From Rhinopithecus roxellana (lineage: Eukaryota; Chordata; Mammalia; Primates; Cercopithecidae), in assembly GCF_007565055.1 (NCBI RefSeq), contig NC_044553.1:44443420-44507419 (forward strand): a stretch of 64,000 bases of DNA, given 5' to 3'. A program made the translations under genes and the position numbers. Shown here piece after piece: positions 37,669-48,560 of this stretch. Position 1 is the first letter of the stretch, and each line of letters opens with the position of its first letter. The notes under the pieces are model-generated. The model was given only the letters and a program-made list of their open reading frames with translations, searched no databases and had not been told where the DNA came from.

Positions 37669-39189
37669 AATCTGGATAAATGGTCAGTAGTCTCTAACAA
37701 AAGAAAAGAAAATTCAGGGAAGTTGATGTTTAAAAGTAATTCATGAAATAACTTTCTTTGTTCCTTAGACTCAATAACATTAGCATAATAAAGATTAACT
37801 GAAATGTGCACTGTAGTGTTTAAAAAATTGGGCTCACAGTTCCGGGGTTGGGCTTGGTAGCAGTCCATTGTTTCTTTTTTGTCTAAAGCCCTTTTCATTA
37901 GCCTCTGGCTTATTGGCACCCTGCTGATTGGAATAGACCATGACTGATAGGAGGAGGAGTCTCATTTGTTGGAGTAAAATGAGGCATATTACCGTTTAAG
38001 CCTGGCAGAAGGTATTGGGAGTTACTCATTATTGGTCATTTAACAGTATGAGGACCATGGACTGCATGCAGAATGAGTGCTTACTTTGTTTAGACTCTAG
38101 ACTCTAAATCACTCTTTACCCCCATTTTTTTAAGTAACTGATTTTTTTTCTTCTTTTTATTCTTACCTTCAAACATCAGTGTAGGAGTTCTTTTAAGGCC
38201 AGGAAGTATGAAAAGAAACGTATTCCTGATTTAGAATACTCTGCCAAATAAAGCCTGTGTTTAGAACTTTTAAAGTAGCACAATTTCTATAGAATAAGTA
38301 TGATTTGTTTGTGATTTGGTAATAAAATAAACTCTCAGATACAAAGCTTAGTGAAATGACCTGTGATCCAATAGGCTGTGTTATCATACTTTTCAAATGT
38401 ATTGCTCCTCCTCTCCCACCATACACATTCTTTTTATGAAAGTAAAAGTGATTTTTAAAAAAGGCTTGTAACTTACAGGGCTATCTGTAAATTTAGGAAA
38501 AGTATTGATAACGATTCTGTCTGTCATCACTTTAACTGACAAAGTAGAACCAGTGACTGTGATGGATGAGTGGAAAAGTTGGCTTTTATTGTACAAATGG
38601 AGAAGCTGCTTTTGGAAAAAATACCAGAAATGACTTATTTTTATACTTGATATGTTTTTGGTGCTGCTTCTCCCGTTTAGACAGTGATTTTTTTTTTTTT
38701 TTTTTAAGTTTATACCAATTTTACATACAGCATTGGGGCATTTCACTAAGTCATTTAAAGATAGTGCTCTTATATGACTCTAAACTATTACTTTCTTTCC
38801 TTGATATAAAGGAGCTTTCACCAGTTGTTGACATGGTTAGGGATTGTTTTAAGTGTAAGGACAGAGTTTTCAAGGAAAATTGGGATTGGTAGTCCATTTC
38901 TACCCTCAAAAGCCCATGCCTACCTAACAGTGTGATATGGACAGCTTAGTACATCAACACTAATTCCCAGAAATAGTGAACCCTCACCATATGATTATTC
39001 TCAAAGGTTATGCCATAAAACTGATTTGAAATTAAGTCATATTTATAACAAGCTCTTTTGCCCTTGGTATTTCTGTTGCTGACCCACATTGTATAAATAC
39101 CAAGATAAATACTACCATTTATTGAGTCCTGCTTTTTATCAGTTAGTATTATAGGAAATTTCAGTTGTAGTTTAATCGCTCAAGTTAAA

Positions 39190-39555
39190 AATACATACAT
39201 TGGGCACCTGCTTGTACAAGATACTGGCATACAGTAATGGATTCAATGTTGACCAATATAAGTTTCCTGTCTTCAAAGAGCTTGTAGTCAAGGAGAGAAG
39301 ACAGATACAAAAATAATGATAATGTATAACACAGTGTGAAGTAAAAGAGCAAAGAGAAGTTCAGACTATTTTCTAAGAGTATAAGGAAGGTGAAAATGTT
39401 TAAATGGGGAAGTGACATTGGAACTGAGCTTTCATAAGTAGAATTCCATCTGGGAGAGGTTAAGAAACAAGCGTTCTGAAAGGAGGACAAGCTGTGTTTA
39501 GAAAATGAAAAAATATTTTGTTTGCGTAATAGGGTATGTAGGTTAAAAGTAGATT
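39190..39555 (+). mobile_element. Probable L2 LINE fragment
   Basis: 'gatactggcatacagtaatg', 'ctgtcttcaaagagcttgta', 'ggggaagtgacattggaact' resemble the L2 3' half. Diverged, so moderate confidence. Confidence 0.5.
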
Positions 39556-39559
39556 ATAA

Positions 39560-39838
39560 GGGCTGGGAGGCTGAGGCAGTGGAATCACCTGAGGTTGGGA
39601 GTTCGAGACCAGCCTGACCAACATGGAGAAACCCCGTCTCTACTAAAAATACAAAATTATCCTGGCATGGTGGTGCATGCCTGTAATCCCAGCTACTCGG
39701 GAGGCTGAGGCGGGAGAATCGCTTGAACCCAGGAGGCAGAGGTTGCGGTGAGCTGAGATCGCACCATTGCATTCCAGCCTGGGCAACGAGTGAAACTCTG
39801 TCTCAAAAAAAAAAAAAAAAAAAAAAAGGAAAAAAAAA
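39560..39838 (+). mobile_element. Alu SINE, sense, 5'-truncated
   Basis: Begins inside the left arm ('ggctgggaggctgaggcagt'), runs to 'gtgaaactctgtctcaaaaa'. The first ~40 bases of a normal Alu are missing. Confidence 0.9.
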
Positions 39839-40009
39839 CACAAAAATTAACTGGGTGTGGTGGCACACGCCTATGTAATCCCAGCTACTTGGAAGACTGA
39901 GGCAGTAGAATCACTTGAACCTGGGAGACAGAGGTTGCAATGAGCCGAGATCATGCTACTGCACTCCAGCCTGGGCGACAGAGCAAGACTCCGTCTCAAA
40001 AAAAAAAAG
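39839..40009 (+). mobile_element. Alu right-arm fragment, sense, fused to the previous Alu
   Basis: 'aaaaattaactgggtgtggt' to 'gcaagactccgtctcaaaaa'. Only linker and right monomer, abutting the tail of the preceding copy. Confidence 0.88.
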
Positions 40010-40640
40010 TTTTTGAGTACATTTGAGTAGTTCAGGGCAATTATGTATAGGATGGAAAGAGAGGGAAGTAACTAGAAATATAAACACTTAAGTAGTCCAG
40101 CCACAAGTTTGAGTAAAAATTTAAAGTGGTGTCATGGCAGTGATTTTGACATGTGCCTGTCCCAGAAACATTAGAGAATTGTGGATATTGGTGTCTCCAG
40201 AGGGAAGAGTAGAGTGGTAGAGGAAAAGAGGAGAGAGTACTTATGGTAACCATAAGCATGGTGCTGCTAACCTAAGTAGAAGAAAAGAGATGGGAAGGAT
40301 GGGAAGCTTGGGATAGTAATATAAAATTTGGGTTTGGACATAACTGAGCTTGAGATGAAAAAAGAGCATGTCCAGATAGAAAAGTCTAGCAACCAGTGTG
40401 ACAAGAGAGGTATCAATTTAGGAGTCATTCACCTGGATGTGATAGTTGATATTTAACAAAGATTACTATTACCAAGAGATAAAGCACAGGTAAATGAAAG
40501 AAAACTGAGACTAGAACTCTGGGGAATCATACATTAAGGGAAATGGAAGAGTGAAATAGATGGACCCTAGGGACCTTATCAAATACAAGGACTGAAAAGA
40601 AGCACTTAAATGGAAATTCCTAGCAAGGATTATGCTTTTC
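40010..40640. other. Intronic sequence, possibly old repeat
   Basis: Purine-rich; shows faint resemblance to old LINE-derived sequence but I cannot assign it. Confidence 0.35.
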
Positions 40641-40649
40641 ATTCTTAAT

Positions 40650-40870
40650 GACAACTGTATATCTATACATTGAACCCTCACCATTTATCTGCACCCTTGT
40701 GGAATCTGAGGCTACATTAATAAGACAAATTCCTTTTTCTTCTGGGGCTTGTATTTTACCATGGGAAAGGAAAAAAACAGGTAACAAACAAATGTAGATG
40801 ATTAGAAATACAGTGTAAGCACTATGAAGAATACAAAAGCAGGAGCATGTGACAGAAAATGCTGCTTCAT
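40650..40870 (+). mobile_element. Probable L2 LINE fragment
   Basis: 'ggggcttgtattttaccatg', 'aaacaggtaacaaacaaatg', 'gtaagcactatgaagaatac' resemble the L2 3' region. Confidence 0.5.
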
Positions 40871-41087
40871 GAGTTGGGCTAGTTTATAATAATCACAGTT
40901 TTGCATAGAACTGAAAATTTCTCACTCATCCATCCACCATCAGTGTTATCAGCCTTTCCTTCCCTTTGCAAAATTGTAGTCAAGACATATTTCATAAAGA
41001 TGAGCATCAGTTGCTCATAAGTGGTATAATTATTTGAATTTTGAACATAAGAAATGGTGGTTTACAGTGGTAAAGAGGTATGTTGAG

Positions 41088-41388
41088 GGCCAGGTGTGAT
41101 GGCTCACACCTGTAATCCCAGCACTTTGGGAGGCCAAAGCAGGCAGATCGCTTCAGCCTAGGAGTTCAAGACCAGCCTGGGCAATATAGCAGAACCCCAT
41201 CTCTACAAAAAATACAAAAATGTTGGGTGTGGCTGGGGGGCCTTGTAGTCCCAGCTCCTTGGGAAGTCAAGGTGGAAGGATTGCTTGAGCCCAGGAAGTT
41301 GAGGCTGCAGTGAGCCATGATTACACCACTGCACTCCAACCTGGGTGACAGAGTAAGACCCTGTCTCAAAAAAAAAGAAAAGGAAAAG
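41088..41388 (+). mobile_element. Alu SINE, sense, with imperfect target-site duplication
   Basis: 'ggccaggtgtgatggctcac' to the A-rich tail. 'gaggtatgttga' before and 'aaggtacgttga' after look like the insertion duplication. Confidence 0.9.
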
Positions 41389-41577
41389 GTACGTTGAAAC
41401 ATGTTTTGTTTTTGTTGAAGTTTGATGACCTTCCCTAATTTACTTATGTTGTTGAAATAAATCAATGCATGTGTGCAAAGCCACTAAGAACAAAAATGTA
41501 CCTTTCTAAGCTAATTTTCCACATGTCCTATGAATGTTTTAAAAGGTAACAACTTAAAAACCAATAATACTGATTTG

Positions 41578-41874
41578 TTTTTTCTTTTTTCATACTGTGT
41601 CTTACTCTGTCACCCAAGCTGGAGTGCAGTGGCTCGATCTCAGCTCACTGCAACCTCCGCCTCCCGGATTCAAGCGATTCTCCTGCCTCAGATCCCACGA
41701 GTAGCTGGGATTATAGTTGCCCACCACACCCGACTAATTTTTATATGTTTAGTAGAGACAGGGTTTCACCATGTTGGCCAGGCTGGTCTCAAACTCCTGA
41801 CCTCAGGTGATCCGCCCACCTCAGCCAGCCTCCCAAAGTGCTGGGATTATAGGCGTGAGCCACTGTGCCCAGCC
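41578..41874 (-). mobile_element. AluS-like SINE, antisense
   Basis: 'ttttctttttcatactgtg', 'cactgcaacctccgcctccc', ending 'gagccactgtgcccagcc'. Confidence 0.92.
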
Positions 41875-42162
41875 TAAAATTGATCTTATACTATCTCTCT
41901 GTTACTAGATCCTCCCAAAGTGTTTTGAACTCTTTTTCATAGCTTTACTTTTCCAAAATAGCTTTTTCAATAGAGTATTACAGTGTCTAGATCCTATTTG
42001 AGATAGTTGATGTATAAAGGCATTTACAATTATAAGTTACTAACATCATACAAACTGGCATATTTTATTTGAAGTGGATATATTCATTTGTAGTTGAAGG
42101 AAGGTAGACTTTGGGCTGCTTACAATTTGAAAGCCTGTTACCTTTTTAAAAAATGAAATTTG

Positions 42163-42440
42163 GCCAGCCATGGTGGTTCACACCTGTAATCCCAGCACTT
42201 TGGAAGACTGAGGTGGGTGGATCCCCTGAGGTCAGGAGTTCAAGACCAGCCTGTCCAACATGGCAAAATCTCATCTCTACTAAAAATACAAAATTTAGCC
42301 GGGCGTGGTGGCACACACCTGTAGTCCCAGCTACTGGGAGGCTGAGTGGGGAAAATCACTTGAACCTGGTAGGTGGAGGTTGCAACACTGCACTCCAACC
42401 TGGGTAACAGAGTGAGGCTCCATCTCAGGAAAAAAAAAAA
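42163..42440 (+). mobile_element. AluS-like SINE, sense, with target-site duplication
   Basis: 'gccagccatggtggttcaca' to the A tail, with a right-arm deletion ('ggaggttgcaacactgcact'). The direct repeat 'aaaatgaaatttg' flanks it at 42150-42162 and 42441-42453. Confidence 0.93.
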
Positions 42441-42846
42441 AAAATGAAATTTGTCAATTGTGACTTGCAGAGTTTTGTTGTATATGAACCTGTCCCAGTA
42501 TCTGACTTTATCAAATATTGAAAGAACATTATTATGCTTTCTTTAAAAACAATGTTGAAATTCCTTGTATGCTGTAAATTGGGTCTCTTTAAATTCATTA
42601 GAGGTCTAAGTTTATTCAAAGCAAGGTCATTTCTACTGGATGACTTTTTGCACTCGCAAGTAGTTTTCCTTTTTAAAATATTTGACCACAATTTATCCAT
42701 ATAAGTTGTTTTCTCTGCCCTAAGTGCCGAGATAATGAAAATGATCATTGTGCCTATTAAAAGAATAGGATTGTCCAAGAAGAGATCTTAGGGATGGGCC
42801 TTTGGTGGCTGGATTAAGGGGACTTTTAAAGTGTTTACTATTGTTG

Positions 42847-43130
42847 CCAGGTGCCATGGCTCACGCCTGTAATCCCAGCACTTTGGGAGGCCAAAGTGGG
42901 TGGATCACCTGAGGTCAGGAGTTGAAGAACAACCTGACCAACATGACGAAAACCCATCTCTACTAAAAAAAAGTTAGCTGGGCATGGTGGTGCGCACTCG
43001 TAGTCTGAGCTACTAGGGAAGCTGAGACAAGAGAGTTGCTTAAACCTGGGGCGGGGCGGAGATTGCATTAAGCCGAGATCGCGCCACTGCACTCCAGCCT
43101 GGGTGACAGAGTGAGACTTCATCTCAAAAA
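42847..43130 (+). mobile_element. AluS-like SINE, sense, with imperfect target-site duplication
   Basis: 'ccaggtgccatggctcacgc' to 'gtgagacttcatctcaaaaa'. 'aaagtgtttactattg' before and 'aaagtgttcactgttg' after are the likely duplication. Confidence 0.92.
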
Positions 43131-43924
43131 AAGTGTTCACTGTTGAATTAGATAAACTTGAATTAATCTCTGTCACCATTTATTTTTGGCAATATGAAAT
43201 ATAAAGTATTGCAACAAAACTTTAAGCCAGAATACCTAAATTTATGCATCCCGATAATTTATCCTCTTCAACGTAGACCTATTGGGATTTGAAGTCCACA
43301 AGTCATCTTGGAAACAATTTTTGAAGCATATCAGGATTTTTTCCACTTTCTTCAAGGGTGACAAAATATCTTCTGAGAATAAGTTTAATGTTTTACAACA
43401 CTCAATCATTTGGAGCTAAAATTGGCAAAAATGTGGTTGATCAAACTGAGTAACTTTTTAAATGAGAGATAAGGGGTAACCATTAAAAAGATTATTTTCT
43501 TTGTTCAGCTTTTAAACTGTCCTTAAAGACCATTCTAAAAGATAGTATTAATAGTTTTCTGAGGTGACTATTTTTAAAGATACCACTTACTTAGATAACA
43601 TATTCTAGAAAGATTGTCAGATTTGTTAACTTTGTAGATACTGCTCATTTTTCTGTTCTAACAAATACTTTGTTATTTTCACCTAGAAAAATAAATACTT
43701 ATGATCTATTTTATTCCTCTCATACTAGAATATATATACTTTTCAATCTGTTTTTTAAACTGCGGCTTCTGTATGATGAAACAGTCTAAAACTTGATGAG
43801 AAATTTTTTCACTCTGAAGTCTTCGGGGTGACAACTAGATTATAAAAATAACTCCATGGGAATGGATTCGTGTATGTGCTGTTGTCACTTATTGATACAT
43901 GTATATTTCTTGTTTTCTGGTTAG
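43131..43924. other. Intron before exon 43925, unique
   Basis: About 0.8 kb AT-rich intron, no repeat recognised. It ends in a good polypyrimidine tract. Confidence 0.55.
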
Positions 43925-44095
<171 letters not shown>

Positions 44096-44337
44096 TGAAA
44101 AATCATTTAGATTTTGACTATAAGAAAGCATGTAAAGAGAGCCTTCCTCTTGAATTCATTTTGGAGAATATTGAAATATTTGCTAATTTTGAATTATTTA
44201 TTAATATCTTCCCTGATTCTTAATGTAATTTGTGATCATTTCTAAGAACAGTAGTTACAACAGGATAAAAATAAGACCAGGCAATTGGAATTAAGATAAA
44301 ATATGGAGAAAGAATGAAATCAAAAATTTTTCTAAAG

Positions 44338-44630
44338 TAATTTTTTTAGAGACAGGGTCTTACTCTGTTGCCCTGGCTGGAGTGTAGTGGTATGGTCTCG
44401 CCCCAATGCAGCCTCCAACTCCTGGGCTCAAATGATCCTTCCAGCTCAGCCTCCTGAGTAACTGGGACTACAGGTGTATGCCACCATGCCAAGCTAATTT
44501 TTTTACTTTATGTAGAGACTGGGTCTCATTATGTTGGCCAGCCTAGTCTTGAACTCCTAAGCTCAAACATCCTCCCACCTTGGCCCCCCAAAATCCTGGG
44601 ATTACAGGTGTCAGCCACCATACCCACCCC
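44338..44630 (-). mobile_element. AluJ-like SINE, antisense
   Basis: 'ttttttagagacagggtctt', 'tgttgccctggctggagtgt', ending 'cagccaccatacccaccc'. It lies 335 bases after a TCF12 donor. Confidence 0.9.
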
Positions 44631-44910
44631 CCAAAAAAAAATTGTTTTTATAAGATAGTATGTAAAATAAACAAGATTAGTTTATTTAAAAATACATGTA
44701 ACTTCTTCCTTGTTCTCCACACTTACCATGTACAGCAGGTAAGATTCAAAGATGAATAACTACTTCTGCTAGATAGTCTGTTTTTATTTTTAGGTCAACT
44801 AAGTTATTTCACATAGATAAAATTCTTGGGAATGATGTGTTTTTTCTGCTAAGGAAAGAACTCTCTGTGAAGGTGGATGAATATTGTTAGTGAAGAAAAG
44901 TGGTTTACAT

Positions 44911-44966
44911 TTGTTTTTGTTTTGTTTTGTTTTGTTTTGTTTTGTTTTGTTTTGTTTTGTTTTGTT
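44911..44966. repeat. (TTTTG)n pentanucleotide repeat
   Basis: About eleven tandem TTTTG units forming the tail of the adjacent antisense Alu. Confidence 0.95.
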
Positions 44967-45253
44967 TGAGACCGAATCTCACTCTGTTGCCCAGGCTGAA
45001 GTGCAGTGGCGTAATCTCGGCTTCTTGCCACCTCCACCTCCTGGGGTCAAGGGATTTCCTGCCTCCAGCTTCCCAAGCAGCTGGGATTATAGGCACCCAC
45101 CACCACACCCGGCTAATTTTTGTATTTTTTTGTAGAGATGGAGATTCACCATGTTGGCCAGGCATGTCTCGAACTCCTGACCTCATGTGATCCACCTGCT
45201 TCATCCTTCTCCCAAAGTGCTGGGATTACAGGCGTGACCTACTGCGCCTGGCC
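44967..45253 (-). mobile_element. Alu SINE, antisense
   Basis: 'gagaccgaatctcactctgt' through 'gtgacctactgcgcctggcc', preceded by the pentanucleotide tail. Confidence 0.92.
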
Positions 45254-46830
45254 CACATTTTTTCTTTCCCTTAATATTTTTCACATTAGTTTAGACAAGT
45301 TCTAAATACTATCCTACATTATAAATTTGTTGAGACATGATTGATGTTATTGTAAACAAGTTTTTTTATTTCTTAGGAATAAATATATAAAAATGTTTAA
45401 TATCTTTTAAGCTATAATTTTAAAACTTGAACTATATTTTTCTGAGCAGTTTGGAGAAAAGCCTTGCTGAAGAAAAAATATATTAGATTGTTTTGAGGAA
45501 AAGGCATTAGGCAACTGGATAAAGTTATCATATTCCTCCAACAACAGTTGAGGGAACAATTCTGTTTTCCTAATCAAGCCATTAGTTAAGTCCATGCAGT
45601 TTTGGGTTTTGTTATTGTTGTTAAGCCTTTTTGCATAGGCCATCACCTATGCTTTGTGTATTAGCCTTGTGGCTCTACTAAGAAGCATTCCGGTTTGGGG
45701 ATGATGAACTGCTGGCAGCTGCTTTCAGCTATTAGCAGGTTCTGCCACTCTCCCAGACATCAGGGCTTCAGCTGTCTAGTAAAAGTTAAACAGCTGTTCC
45801 CCACATAGACAAGACTATGAAAGACCCATTGACTTAACGTTGTTGTTTAGCAGAGCTGAAATTACAGGAAGAATGATGTAACTCTAACCCTACTCACCCT
45901 GTTTGCACAGTTTTACTAAAATTATCAATGTCATTTTTGTCACAGCTTGTTTCACTTTCTCATCCGAGGTATCTGTATCAGCATTCCCACTACCTCTCCT
46001 TGTCTGTCTAATAAGATAGCTGCCAAAGTATCCTTTGGTTTTAATGAACACTGAGTAGGAAGGCAGGCCATGGCAGAGCTCAGCATCTATGAAGGGTCAT
46101 CAGTCAAGTGCAGAATCCAAGATTTAGACATTTTCCAAAAACCTAGTGGTCACAAGTAAAATCTCACATTTCCTCCTTCATCTTTATTTGATATTTAGTG
46201 GGTGATGCTCTCTTTTTCTCTTTAATTCAGGTTGTTAATGAAAATCTGGACTGTTGAATTATGTAATGAAGGCTTCTTTTTCAATTCAGCAGTCATAATC
46301 AAAGAAAAATACTTTCACATACTTGTGTTGAAACAGCAAATCAAAGACTGATTTTAGGCAGGTCCATCTCTCCTGTCTCCTGTATCTATGGTTCTTACCT
46401 AAACACACATACACCCCTGCCCACCCATAGCAGGGCAGAGATGAGATAGAAAGAAGAAAGGAAAGCACTGTGTGATAAAATATTCACTGTCAAAGGGAGA
46501 AGGAAAAGAATAGAGCAAACCAGAGCTCCTATATAAATATGTGGACATTATTTTGCATCTTGTGTGGCAATGGCCTATTATCTAGAACAAAAAATTGTAC
46601 CCACTGTGTGGGTGGAATTCTCCACACTTGCCCTATTCCTTATGCTTTTGAGCATCAGTTAGACTTAGCACAAGTCTTTTAAAGATAGATACACATGTGC
46701 AGAGCCACATAAGCGGCTTCTAAGGTTATCATTCTTTAAATCCCCAATGTTTTCCTTGGAAACTTTTCAGGTCAAGAGCATACATTTCTACATAGAGAAT
46801 GCTTAGGAGGAAAGTTCTGAGATATTGTAT
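45254..46830. other. Intronic sequence with E-box cluster
   Basis: About 1.6 kb without recognised repeats. Three CAGCTG hexamers lie within 81 bases (see the separate entry). No exon is recognised. Confidence 0.5.
45716..45796. promoter_or_regulatory. Cluster of three CAGCTG E-boxes
   Basis: CAGCTG at 45716-45721, 45769-45774 and 45791-45796. CAGCTG is a preferred E-protein dimer site, so an autoregulatory or bHLH-responsive intronic element is possible. Motif evidence only. Confidence 0.35.
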
Positions 46831-46831
46831 C

Positions 46832-47046
46832 AGTTAGGATGCTTTAGGCTAAAATGAAAAGAAACTCTTGTCTCAGCTAGACTGAACAGTAAGAGGATTT
46901 ATTATCTTGTGTGGTGAGGTCCTGGCCCCCTATGTCAGGGCTCATGCTCTGCTTTGCAGTTCTTCCTCAGGCTGGTAGAAAGACAGCGGTTCAGGGTACT
47001 ACATGCAGACGTAACAATCTCCAATAGATGAAAAAAGGACCATCTC
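46832..47046. mobile_element. Ancient interspersed repeat, left part, split by the pseudogene
   Basis: 'tcagttaggatgctttaggc' and 'gtaagaggatttattatctt' resemble a common old primate repeat whose other half ('attggccagcactgggccta') may continue at 48580-48800 beyond the pseudogene. Family not assigned. Confidence 0.4.
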
Positions 47047-48560
47047 TCTTTTTTTTGAAGTTAAAAATTCCCTAATTTTTTATTCCCGGTACCACTACCA
47101 CAATTTACAGGACAATATGACTGATGTAGTGAAAAGAAAAAGGCAAAACTACAACAGATAAAAGACCTCAGGAATATACATCTTATTGACACTACATTGA
47201 ATTAGTCAGTAGCTGCACTTTTTGCAAACTGGCTATGACAGTCCCAAACAAGAAGGGTGTCCTGTTTAAGCTGCAGTAACTTTTCTGGCTATGGATCATT
47301 GTTCCTTCTGTGGCAGATTTTTACAGTTCCTCTAATGCATTTGGGACAACTGTCTCAACATAACCTACAGCTTTCCTGACAACTCCTCGTTCTCTCTGCT
47401 GCTAAGAACTGTAGCCCTTTTCTGCTGTTTTTAGAACGTTGTGCTACCATATCCACCACTTTCACCACCATAGGGAATGCCTGAACTTCTTCCACCAAAA
47501 CTGCCCAGTTTCATGGGTTCATAGTTTTATTGCTGTTGTTCACTGTAATTCCCAAAATCATTATAGTTCCCACCACCACCATAGTTACCACCGTCAAAGT
47601 TTGCTCCGTCACTCCACCACCACCACCACCATATCCTTGGTCCATCACCATCATAGCCCCCTCTACTACTATAACCAGGACTACCAACATAGTTGCCACC
47701 ATCACCTCCAAATCCATTATATCCACCATCACCTCCTCCATAACTACCTCTGCTGCCACCACCTTCACCACCATAGCCTTCTCTTCCACCAAAGTTTCCA
47801 CCACAGGCAAAATTACCTCCACCACCTCCAAAGTTTCCTCCATAATAAAATTGCCAGATCTATCTCTATGACCTCTTTGTCATCCAGCAGACTTCATCTC
47901 TTGTTTAGAAAGGACGTTTTTTACTTCACAGTTATGCCCATTAATAGTGTGGTGGTATTTCTGAACAACAGTTTTATCAATTGTATCATGATCATCAAAA
48001 GTTAATAAAGCAAATCCTCTCTTTTTTCCACTCTGCCTGTCTTCCATAACGTATGCGGTTTCAATCTTGCCATACTTCTCAAAGTAGTCTCTCAAATTAT
48101 ATTCTTCTGTTTCTTCTTTAATACGACCAACAAAAGTTTTCTTCACTGTTGGATGGGCACCAGACTTTACAGAATCCTCTGTAGAAGCTGCTCTCTTTGG
48201 TTCCACTACATACCTGTCAGCCTTGTGTGGTCTAGCACACCTTGCTGCCTCCACCTCTTCAACACAAGAATAAGTCACAAAACCAAAGCCCCTGGAACGT
48301 TTTGTTTGGGGTCTCATTACCACACAATCTGTGAGTGTGCCCCATTTCTCAAAATGTCTCTTAAACTATCATCTGTAGTTTCAAAGCTCAGACCACCATA
48401 AAAAGTTTTCTCAAAAGCTCTGGTTCCTTTGAATCATGGCCATCCTCCCCCACCACCCACCCCCACAGTGGTGGCAATGGCCGGAGGGCTGGGGGCCCCC
48501 AGGCAGCAGTTTTACCTTCATTTTGAGACCAGATGACCGGACTCACCTCTTCCAACTCAA
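47047..48560 (-). pseudogene. HNRNPA3P: HNRNPA3 processed pseudogene, antisense in TCF12 intron
   Basis: Reading the - strand gives an intronless copy of the HNRNPA3 mRNA: a start region near 48521 resembling the A3 N-terminus, the end of RRM1 ('TKRSRGFGFVTYSCVEEV'), a nearly complete RRM2 ('AHPTVKKTFVGRIKEETEEY' through 'GKKRGFALLTFDDHD' to 'KYHHTINGHNCEV'), a Gly-rich C-terminal region and a 3' UTR ending in a short T run (A tail) at 47047. A3 rather than A2B1 is indicated by 'EEYNLRDYFEKYGKIET'. Single-base and two-base deletions break RRM1 around 48380-48410, and the frame is lost after 'KQEMKSAG' (stop near 47880). RNP2 reads TFVGRI instead of the usual IFVGGI. It appears non-functional. 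It sits between exons 43925 and 52121, opposite to TCF12. The right-hand (5') boundary is approximate. Confidence 0.9.

Larger units (their letters stand above)
35946..39185. other. Intronic sequence, Alu-free
   Basis: About 3.2 kb unique. It contains a palindromic X-box-like site at 36506-36519, an A/GAAA tract at 37303-37343, a GA/GT-rich tract at 37622-37668 and an orphan T run at 38691-38705. No exon recognised. Confidence 0.5.

Noticed and set aside
38566..38892. 108-codon + strand open frame
   Set aside because: Crosses a T run (38691-38705) encoding poly-Phe; no splice sites, no homology recognised.
41530..41877. 115-codon + strand open frame
   Set aside because: Alu-derived translation; no splice or coding support.
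47511..47843. 110-codon - strand open frame (Val/Glu/Met rich)
   Set aside because: Off-frame reading of the pseudogene's Gly-rich region; no start context or homology of its own.
47439..48005. 188-codon + strand open frame rich in His/Ser
   Set aside because: It is the antisense of the Gly-rich tail and RRM2 end of the HNRNPA3 retrocopy; the His-rich repeats are complements of Gly codons.
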